A stretch of 32,175 bases of DNA from an uncultured Granulosicoccaceae bacterium (GTDB lineage: Bacteria > Pseudomonadota > Gammaproteobacteria > Granulosicoccales > Granulosicoccaceae): contig CALHNS010000060.1 of assembly GCA_938035125.1 (NCBI GenBank), positions 1 to 32,175 of the forward strand, given 5' to 3'. Position 1 is the stretch's first letter, and every line of letters begins with the position of its first letter. Position numbers and translations under genes: made by a program. This document shows, one piece after another, positions 26,745-32,175 of this stretch. Below the pieces are notes generated by a model. The model was not told where the DNA came from. It saw only the letters and a list, made by a program, of their open reading frames with translations, and searched no databases.

Positions 26745-28682
26745 ATGAGCGATAGCAAGATCTACCCGGTCCAAGAGTCCTTCGCAGCATCGGCCCACGC
26801 CGATAAAGAAACCTACGAAGCGATGTACAAACACTCCATTGAAAACCCGGATGAGTTCTGGGCGGAACAGGCAGAAAAAACCTTAGATTGGTTTAAGCCA
26901 TGGGATACCGTTCAAGAGTGGGATTACCATAAAGCAGAAATTGCTTGGTTCAAAGGCGCAAAACTTAACGTCTCTTACAACTGCCTTGATCGACACCTAG
27001 AAAAGCGCGGTGATCAGGCGGCCATCATTTGGGAAGGTGATGACCCCAATGAAGATAAAACCATTACCTATCGCGAATTACACGAAGAAGTGTGTCGATT
27101 CTCTAACGCGTTAAAAGGCATTGGTGTAAAAAAAGGCGATCGTGTTTGTATTTACATGCCTATGATTCCAGAGGCCGCTGTTGCCATGCTTGCATGCACA
27201 CGAATCGGTGCGATGCATTCGATTGTTTTTGGTGGCTTCTCACCCGATGCACTTGCCGATCGAATTGAAAACGCCGATTGCTCAGTGGTCATAACAGCCG
27301 ATCAAGGTTTACGTGGTGGGCGTAAGGTGCCACTTAAATCCAACGCCGACCTTGCGTGTGAAAAAACCAGCAACGTAAAACGTATGGTGGTGGTTAAACG
27401 CGGCGGTGAAGACGTTGAATGGACCGACGGTCGCGACCTTTGGTATCACGAACTCGTAGAAGCAGCATCAGCTGATTGCCCAGTTGAAGAGATGGACGCA
27501 GAAGATCCTCTGTTCATTCTTTATACGTCTGGTTCAACCGGTAAGCCAAAGGGGGTGCTGCACACCAGCGGTGGTTACCTACTGCACGCTGCTATGACGC
27601 ACAAATACATTTTCGATTACAAAGACGGTGATGTGTATTGGTGCACAGCCGATGTGGGCTGGGTAACCGGTCACTCATACATCGTGTACGGGCCATTAGC
27701 CAATGGCGCTACCACTATGATGTTTGAAGGCATTCCAACCTACCCAAGTGTGAATCGCTTCTGGGAAGTTATCGATAAGCACAAAGTTAATATTTTCTAC
27801 ACCGCCCCAACCGCCATCCGAGCTTTGATGGCACATGGCGACGAACCCGTAAAATCCACCTCAAGAGAATCGCTGAAGTTACTGGGCACTGTGGGTGAAC
27901 CCATCAATCCAGAAGCGTGGGAGTGGTATCACAAAGTGGTGGGTAATGAGCGCTGCCCTATCGTTGATACGTGGTGGCAAACTGAAACCGGTGGCGTGCT
28001 GATAACACCTCTACCAGGTGCAACTGATTTAAAACCAGGCTCAGCTACTAAGCCATTTTTCGGTGTGCTCCCTGCCCTTGTCGATGAGCAAGGCAACATT
28101 TTAGAAGGAGCCACCGAAGGAAATTTAGTAATTACTCGTCCATGGCCTGGGCAAATGCGCACGGTTTACGGTGATCACAAGCGTTTTCATGAAACCTACT
28201 TTGCTATGTACCCTGGCTACTACTTCACAGGCGATGGAGCACGACGTGATGAAGATGGCTATTACTGGATCACAGGACGCGTAGACGATGTGCTAAATGT
28301 TTCTGGGCACCGCTTAGGAACTGCAGAAATTGAAAGTGCACTCGTACTGCACGACAGTGTGGCAGAAGCCGCCGTCGTCGGTTACCCGCATGATATTAAA
28401 GGCCAAGGCATTTACGCCTACGTTACGCTTAACATTGGCGTAGATGATACCGAAGAGCTTCGTGCTGAATTGATAAAGCACGTTCGTTCAGAGATTGGTC
28501 CAATTGCCACACCCGATTTAATTCAGTGGGCACCTGGCTTACCCAAAACTCGCTCGGGCAAAATCATGCGACGCATACTTCGAAAGATTGCCGAAAATGA
28601 TGTGAGTAACCTCGGTGATACTTCCACCTTGGCCGATCCTGGCGTAGTTGATGGCCTAGTTGAAAACCGGGCCAACAGCTAA
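26745..28682 (+). CDS. acs: Acetyl-CoA synthetase
   Basis: Acs makes acetyl-CoA from acetate, ATP and CoA through an acetyl-AMP intermediate, letting cells scavenge acetate. Starting at ATG 26745 ([16 protein letters not shown]) the product is 645 residues, normal for the family. The adenylation motif [12 protein letters not shown], the substrate-pocket region [24 protein letters not shown] and the hinge [25 protein letters not shown] are all present. Lys606 in TRSGKIMRR is the lysine that protein acetyltransferases modify to switch Acs off. An upstream TTG extends the frame by 20 codons but is not family-like. Placement after cbrAB suggests control by that system. Two hairpins follow. Confidence 0.97.
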   Translation: MSDSKIYPVQESFAASAHADKETYEAMYKHSIENPDEFWAEQAEKTLDWFKPWDTVQEWDYHKAEIAWFKGAKLNVSYNCLDRHLEKRGDQAAIIWEGDDPNEDKTITYRELHEEVCRFSNALKGIGVKKGDRVCIYMPMIPEAAVAMLACTRIGAMHSIVFGGFSPDALADRIENADCSVVITADQGLRGGRKVPLKSNADLACEKTSNVKRMVVVKRGGEDVEWTDGRDLWYHELVEAASADCPVEEMDAEDPLFILYTSGSTGKPKGVLHTSGGYLLHAAMTHKYIFDYKDGDVYWCTADVGWVTGHSYIVYGPLANGATTMMFEGIPTYPSVNRFWEVIDKHKVNIFYTAPTAIRALMAHGDEPVKSTSRESLKLLGTVGEPINPEAWEWYHKVVGNERCPIVDTWWQTETGGVLITPLPGATDLKPGSATKPFFGVLPALVDEQGNILEGATEGNLVITRPWPGQMRTVYGDHKRFHETYFAMYPGYYFTGDGARRDEDGYYWITGRVDDVLNVSGHRLGTAEIESALVLHDSVAEAAVVGYPHDIKGQGIYAYVTLNIGVDDTEELRAELIKHVRSEIGPIATPDLIQWAPGLPKTRSGKIMRRILRKIAENDVSNLGDTSTLADPGVVDGLVENRANS

Positions 28683-28713
28683 AGGGCTTAAATCAGTTAT
28701 CCCTTGAAATCGG

Positions 28714-28750
28714 TCAGTAACGGTTTATTTACAGAATAAACCGTTACTGA
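28714..28750. other. Perfect 16-bp stem hairpin after acs
   Basis: TCAGTAACGGTTTATT (28714-28729) and its exact complement (28735-28750) flank a five-base loop, TACAG. It begins 32 bp after the acs stop and is immediately followed by a second hairpin. On the plus-strand transcript a few T residues follow (ATTTTC), so it could help termination or protect the 3' end of the acs mRNA. Confidence 0.85.
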
Positions 28751-28754
28751 TTTT

Positions 28755-28794
28755 CAAAGAGCCCGTGAAAATGCACTTTTTCACGGGCTCTTTG
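28755..28794. terminator. Bidirectional rho-independent terminator
   Basis: A 17-bp perfect stem pairs 28755-28771 with 28778-28794 around a six-base loop. Its GC-rich core GAGCCCGTG/CACGGGCTC is flanked by A-rich sequence on one side and T-rich on the other. It lies between acs (plus) and the thioredoxin gene (minus), as a shared terminator should. Confidence 0.85.
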
Positions 28795-28830
28795 CGTATA
28801 GTCATCTTATGTTCAACCGTTAATAGGGCG

Positions 28831-28915
28831 CTATTCATTTAGCCAAATTTACTCGGCCCAATTGACTCTGCCCTATTCACTTAGCCTCTGTTCACGCAGA
28901 TCTATTCATTCAGCT
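28831..28915 (-). repeat. Degenerate 14-bp tandem repeat array (six units)
   Basis: Read on the minus strand the region divides into six consecutive units of 14 bp (one of 15): AGCTGAATGAATAG, ATCTGCGTGAACAG, AGGCTAAGTGAATAG, GGCAGAGTCAATTG, GGCCGAGTAAATTT and GGCTAAATGAATAG. A consensus near GGCTAAGTGAATAG fits all of them loosely and three of them well. The first unit contains the thioredoxin gene's stop codon; the others lie in its 3' untranslated region before the terminator. Confidence 0.7.
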
Positions 28916-29427
28916 CTTAAACTGAGCATATAGTCAATGAATTCAGGATCATCCCATTCTCTTGGGCCCACCGCCGATGCAATGATTTTTCCTTCTGCCG
29001 ACACAATGTAGGTTGTTGGTAAACCTTTTACGTTCCAGTTCGGAAACGTTTTTGAATTACCCAACAACACGGGAAAATCGATTGGCACTTGTTGCATAAA
29101 TGCCCCTACAGCTCGTGATCCTTCGCCTAAGTTAATGGCCACCATACCCACGCCTTTATCGATAAGTTGTTCCGCTGCTCGATTCATGGCAGGCAATTCA
29201 TGCACACAAGGCGCACACCAAGTTGCCCAAAAATTCACGATATACGGCTGGCCAGTGATGGATTCAGCCGTCCATGCCTCATCGTTTAAGTCGGGTAATT
29301 CAAACGCTGGCAGCTCGCGATCGGTAGGTGTTAGAGGTATATCAAGTGCATTAGCCATTTTGGCGGCAAACACCACGTTGAAAGTTAAGGCTGCACTAAG
29401 GCATGCAAATTTAAGTGATCTTTTCAT
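28906..29427 (-). CDS. Periplasmic TlpA-like thioredoxin
   Basis: A 173-residue thioredoxin-fold protein of the TlpA/ResA type, which reduces or rearranges disulphides in exported proteins. It has an N-terminal signal peptide (hydrophobic 8-21, likely cleaved before residue 30). The redox motif is WCAPC (Cys71, Cys74) in NFWATWCAPCVHELP, and the cis-proline is in KGLPTTYIV. The ATG at 29427 comes three bases after the msrB stop, with GAGGA upstream inside the msrB end, so the two genes form an operon in the order msrB then this gene. A link to oxidative protein repair is plausible, but MsrB itself has no export signal. Confidence 0.87.
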   Translation of the reverse strand: MKRSLKFACLSAALTFNVVFAAKMANALDIPLTPTDRELPAFELPDLNDEAWTAESITGQPYIVNFWATWCAPCVHELPAMNRAAEQLIDKGVGMVAINLGEGSRAVGAFMQQVPIDFPVLLGNSKTFPNWNVKGLPTTYIVSAEGKIIASAVGPREWDDPEFIDYMLSLRAE

Positions 29428-29430
29428 GAC

Positions 29431-29829
29431 CTATCCTCGTTCTTTAAACGTTAAGGATGCTGAATTAATGCAATAACGATTACCGGTAGGTTTTGGCCCA
29501 TCAGGAAACACATGACCTAAGTGCGCCCCGCAAGAACGACACAATACTTCCACTCGGGTCATCCCATGAGATTCATCGCGTTCTTCCTCGATGTCTACCC
29601 CTTCTGCAGGCTGATAAAAGCTTGGCCAGCCCGATCCGGAATCGTACTTATGGGCTGAATCGAAGAGCTTATCTTCACAGCATGCGCAGACATACTCGCC
29701 ATCGCCCTTGTGGTCGTTGTATTGACCAGTAAACGCGCGCTCTGTGCCTTTTCCTCGGGCTATGTTGAATACGTCCTGAGGAAGTTCTGCAGCCCATTGT
29801 TCTTCAGTTTTGTTTATTTTTCGTGACAT
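29431..29829 (-). CDS. msrB: Peptide-methionine (R)-S-oxide reductase
   Basis: MsrB repairs the R epimer of methionine sulphoxide in proteins, in the cytosol. Starting at ATG 29829 (behind GGTGG, seven bases) the product has 132 residues; a frame from an ATG five codons earlier has no ribosome site. The catalytic Cys120 is in NRYCINSASL. The zinc site is Cys48/Cys51 and Cys97/Cys100 (LCRSCGAHLGHVF). Conserved GTERAFTGQY, SGSGWPSF and FPDGPKPTGNRYC are present. The gene is divergent from the Smr gene and first in the operon with the thioredoxin. Confidence 0.95.
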   Translation of the reverse strand: MSRKINKTEEQWAAELPQDVFNIARGKGTERAFTGQYNDHKGDGEYVCACCEDKLFDSAHKYDSGSGWPSFYQPAEGVDIEEERDESHGMTRVEVLCRSCGAHLGHVFPDGPKPTGNRYCINSASLTFKERG

Positions 29830-29875
29830 GGTTCTACCACCCATCGCTTTTTTAATCGTTACTGGTGTATGACCG

Positions 29876-29881
29876 TATAAT
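29876..29881 (+). promoter_or_regulatory. Consensus -10 box directly before the Smr gene
   Basis: TATAAT ends only five bases before the GTG start at 29887, so a transcript begun at the usual distance would start on or within a couple of bases of the start codon. The -35 region is poor (TTAATC at 29852-29857, 18-bp spacing). Confidence 0.5.
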
Positions 29882-29886
29882 GGGGC

Positions 29887-30441
29887 GTGAGTGCCAAAAA
29901 AACAGTCAGTGATGATGACAGTGCCCTATTTCGCGACGCGGTTGGGGACGTTAAATCTGTGCAAAACGATCGCATCGACTTACATCATCAAAAACCCAAG
30001 CCGAAAATCCCTGCCACACCGTCAAAAACAGCCGATGATCGTTCAGTCATGGAAGCCCTTCTCGACGATTTGAGCGAGAATGATTTACTAGAAACTGGCG
30101 ATCACTTAGCTTATACGGCCGATGGGGTGCAAAGATCAGTACTGCGTAAACTTCGAAGCGGTCGTTACAGCTTACAAGCTGAAATCGACCTACACGGCCA
30201 CACCGTCGAGCAAGCTCGCTTAGCGTTGTCCGAATTTCTCAAATCATCAAGAGAAAGGCGGCACTTATGCGTAAGAATAATCCACGGTAAAGGTCGCAAG
30301 CAATCTCTGCAAGCACCCAGATTAAAGCCTGCGGTTAATCAATGGTTACAGCGCAATAAAGCGGTTATCGCTTTTTGCTCTGCGCGAAGCTGTGATGGTG
30401 GAACAGGCGCAGTTTATGTGCTACTTCGAAAACTTACCTAA
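29887..30441 (+). CDS. Smr-domain protein (SmrA/YdaL type)
   Basis: A 184-residue protein whose C-terminal half (about 95-184) is an Smr domain, a small nuclease or nucleic-acid-binding module also found at the end of MutS2. The motifs are IDLHGHTVEQAR, RIIHGKGRKQ and the closing GGTGAVYVLLRK. The N-terminal half is charged, with a DUF-like helical linker (VMEALLDDLSENDLLETGD). SmrB in E. coli cleaves mRNA at collided ribosomes through this domain; the closer SmrA/YdaL relatives are less well defined. A stop codon at 29878 excludes any longer start, so the GTG at 29887 must be used, and it has no Shine-Dalgarno. Its end overlaps the convergent next gene by 21 bases. Confidence 0.88.
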   Translation: MSAKKTVSDDDSALFRDAVGDVKSVQNDRIDLHHQKPKPKIPATPSKTADDRSVMEALLDDLSENDLLETGDHLAYTADGVQRSVLRKLRSGRYSLQAEIDLHGHTVEQARLALSEFLKSSRERRHLCVRIIHGKGRKQSLQAPRLKPAVNQWLQRNKAVIAFCSARSCDGGTGAVYVLLRKLT

Positions 30442-32175
30442 ACGCTTTGACTTAATCCAACGCCAAGACTTTCTAACCACACCTTCAAGTAAGCCAATAG
30501 TTCTCGCAATCCAATTTCGACGTTTTTTATCGTTTGTGTTGTATGAGGCGGCAGGAACATTAAAACCCGCTGTATCATCAAAATCTTCTTCTTGGATGCC
30601 AGCCATTATTTCCATGGATTGATCCATGTAGTTAGTTTCATCTAGCACTAAAGGATCACTCAGCGTCTCATCGTAAACGGATGTATCACTGGCCCATGTA
30701 TCGTCATTATCTAACGACTGACCCGCACTGGGCGGAAGAACAATATCGACGGCGGTAATGTTAGACGTATCGTCTAGCCATACCACATCAACTTCAGAAG
30801 CCTCACTGGCATTCAATGGTGCACTGATAACTTGCGAAGACGTCGCGTTCAATTCATGCACGCTTCCGGTTTTTTCAACCACTTGCGATTCGTTCAGTTT
30901 CGCTATTTCTGAGTGAGTGGCATTCTTCGCATGCTTTCTAACCGATTCCACATCGGGCAACGCTTCATCAACAGGGCTTATTTCCAAACTCATCGCCTGT
31001 TCTGCCTGCCTAACAGCTTCAGCTCTTCTGGCTTCTTCAGCTCGCTGGGCTAGTTGAATCCTCTTAGCCTCTTCAACTCGCTTAGCTTCCTCTATGCGTT
31101 TAGTTTCTTCAGCCCGTTCAGCCTCCTCCAAACGAATGGCTTCTTCAGCCCGTGCAGCTTCTTCCAAACGTTTGGCTTCTTCAGCTTGTTTAGCTTCTTC
31201 TAAACGCATCGCCTCTTCGACCTGTTTAGCTTCTTCTAAACGCGTAGCCTCTTCAGCCCGCTTAGCTTCTTCCAAACGCGTAGCCTTTTCAGCTCGCTTA
31301 GCTTCCTCTAAACGTTTGGCCTGTTCGATGATCTTCGCTTCTTCAACTCGCTGAATACTCTCTGCTCGCACCGTTTCTATACGGTTTGCAGTATAAGCTT
31401 CGTGATTTACACCATCATGGTAAGAACTTGACGCTGATGCTATAGCGTCGCTGCGAGCAGCCGCAACTCGAGCGGCTTCTGCCTTAATTGCATTCTTTCT
31501 AGCAACAGTTACTCTTGTTCGATTGGCCTCAATTCGAGCAGCTTTCGCTTTTGCAGCATCAGCACGAACGGATTCAGCACGTAGCATTTCATTTCGGGCG
31601 GCTTCTGCACGCTTTAAATCAGCGCGGGATTTCTTGGCTCGAACTTTATCAACCATCATAGAAGAGGATCTCGTCATATCTTGATGAACAGACTGAACTG
31701 GTTGCTTGCTGTTAGCGTCAACCGCACTGGTAATTTCTTTTGCGTTCTGGAAATCTTTTACACCGTTGGCCTCATGCAAGCGGCGTCTCGCCGTTTCCTC
31801 CATTTCGGCCTTTGCTTTTTCAAACAACGAACTTTCATTATCATCAATTCGAGAACGAGTTTCGCTACTATGCGAGACCGCATCCTCTTCGCCAGAGTGT
31901 TCAGAACCAAAGGCTTCTTGCCATATTTCAGCTAAAACAATATCCAGTGAACCACTTGACATGTCCAAGGTTGAATCCAGCTTTTGTTTCACTGAGGCAC
32001 CGTTTGCAACTGGGGCTTCATCAATTGCAAACAAATCAATATCTACTGTTGAATCGGGTGAGGAAACCATATCACTCGCGCTAGCCAAATGACTTGCAGG
32101 ACGAGAATGAGTTTGTTGAGTGCTGTTTTGCACTGCGCGGCGGTACTTCACCTTCGGTGCTTTGGGTGCTTTGGG
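30421..32175 (-). CDS. Large repeat-rich charged protein, 5' end outside the window
   Basis: I do not recognise this protein. At least 584 residues are visible; the frame stays open to the window edge with a Pro-Lys-Ala repeat (PKAPKAPK), and a GTG at 32151 is only a possible internal start. From the N-terminus it has a Ser/Asp-rich acidic part, a Lys/Arg/Ala-rich helical stretch (KSRADLKRAEAARNEML), nine 12-residue Glu/Arg repeats, an acidic Asp/Ser-rich part, and a basic amphipathic C-terminus with Trp residues (RKSWRWIKSKRLGKFSK). No membrane helix or known domain is visible. The composition suggests an extended helical spacer or scaffold, with the basic tail perhaps touching membrane or nucleic acid. 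Confidence 0.7.
   Translation of the reverse strand, partial: PKAPKAPKVKYRRAVQNSTQQTHSRPASHLASASDMVSSPDSTVDIDLFAIDEAPVANGASVKQKLDSTLDMSSGSLDIVLAEIWQEAFGSEHSGEEDAVSHSSETRSRIDDNESSLFEKAKAEMEETARRRLHEANGVKDFQNAKEITSAVDANSKQPVQSVHQDMTRSSSMMVDKVRAKKSRADLKRAEAARNEMLRAESVRADAAKAKAARIEANRTRVTVARKNAIKAEAARVAAARSDAIASASSSYHDGVNHEAYTANRIETVRAESIQRVEEAKIIEQAKRLEEAKRAEKATRLEEAKRAEEATRLEEAKQVEEAMRLEEAKQAEEAKRLEEAARAEEAIRLEEAERAEETKRIEEAKRVEEAKRIQLAQRAEEARRAEAVRQAEQAMSLEISPVDEALPDVESVRKHAKNATHSEIAKLNESQVVEKTGSVHELNATSSQVISAPLNASEASEVDVVWLDDTSNITAVDIVLPPSAGQSLDNDDTWASDTSVYDETLSDPLVLDETNYMDQSMEIMAGIQEEDFDDTAGFNVPAASYNTNDKKRRNWIARTIGLLEGVVRKSWRWIKSKRLGKFSK
30994..31320 (-). repeat. 36-bp (12-residue) repeats encoding a Glu/Lys/Arg-rich helix
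   Basis: About nine tandem units of 12 residues follow the pattern (K/T/M/I)RLEEAKRAEEA, ending in a more diverged RRAEAVRQAEQA. Charges alternate every three or four residues with few hydrophobic positions, and the period is six or twelve rather than seven, which fits a single alpha helix better than a classical coiled coil. The DNA units differ at many synonymous positions, so the array is old or under selection at the protein level. Confidence 0.85.

Noticed and set aside
31000..31340. Regular repeats of 36 bp that could suggest a CRISPR-like or intergenic repeat array
   Set aside because: They are continuous in-frame coding repeats for a Glu/Arg-rich helix, with no spacers.

Overview
The window looks like chromosome of a marine-type gammaproteobacterium of the broad Pseudomonadales/Oceanospirillales/Cellvibrionales group. 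Two kinds of evidence point there. The gene families (GuaBA, XseA, YoaA-TsaB, DksA-GluQ, QmcA/NfeD) are gammaproteobacterial. The order dksA - gluQ - small membrane ORF - cbrA - cbrB is the order known from Pseudomonas, but the DNA is far less GC-rich than Pseudomonas. I cannot name the genus from sequence alone.

Layout. (1) 1-1170: an integron-type tyrosine recombinase (IntI) with a candidate LexA box in front of it; the region where attI and any cassettes would be expected runs off the left edge. (2) 1239-7275: a muropeptide-recycling island with a cytosolic NlpC/P60 endopeptidase, a T7-lysozyme-like amidase, the AmpG permease, a GH84 beta-N-acetylglucosaminidase of O-GlcNAcase type, AnmK and MurQ. 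The GH84, anmK and murQ genes form a tight operon, so GH84 may do the job NagZ does elsewhere. (3) 7315-11462, minus strand: an operon reading SPFH (QmcA-like), NfeD, an uncharacterised polytopic permease, and a TTC38-like TPR protein. (4) 11519-18540, minus strand: guaB-guaA-OmpA lipoprotein, a TPR lipoprotein, then yoaA-tsaB. (5) 18642-22071, plus strand: xseA, dksA with an unusually long Lys/Ala histone-H1-like N-terminal tail, and gluQ. (6) 22073-28682: a CbrX-like small membrane protein, a CbrA-like transporter-kinase, a CbrB-like regulator whose AAA+ ATPase domain is degenerate, and acs. (7) 28683-32175: two strong hairpins, a degenerate 14-bp tandem array, a periplasmic thioredoxin with msrB, an Smr-domain protein, and a large repeat-rich coiled-coil or single-helix protein that runs off the right edge.

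The most unusual points are the GH84-anmK-murQ operon, the CbrB-like regulator lacking the residues needed to drive sigma-54 RNA polymerase, DksA carrying a tail of about 160 residues resembling histone H1, the SPFH/NfeD/permease/TTC38 operon, and the 14-bp tandem array at 28831-28915. I saw no rRNA, tRNA, CRISPR array or insertion sequence, and no gene-free stretch exceeds 300 bases.
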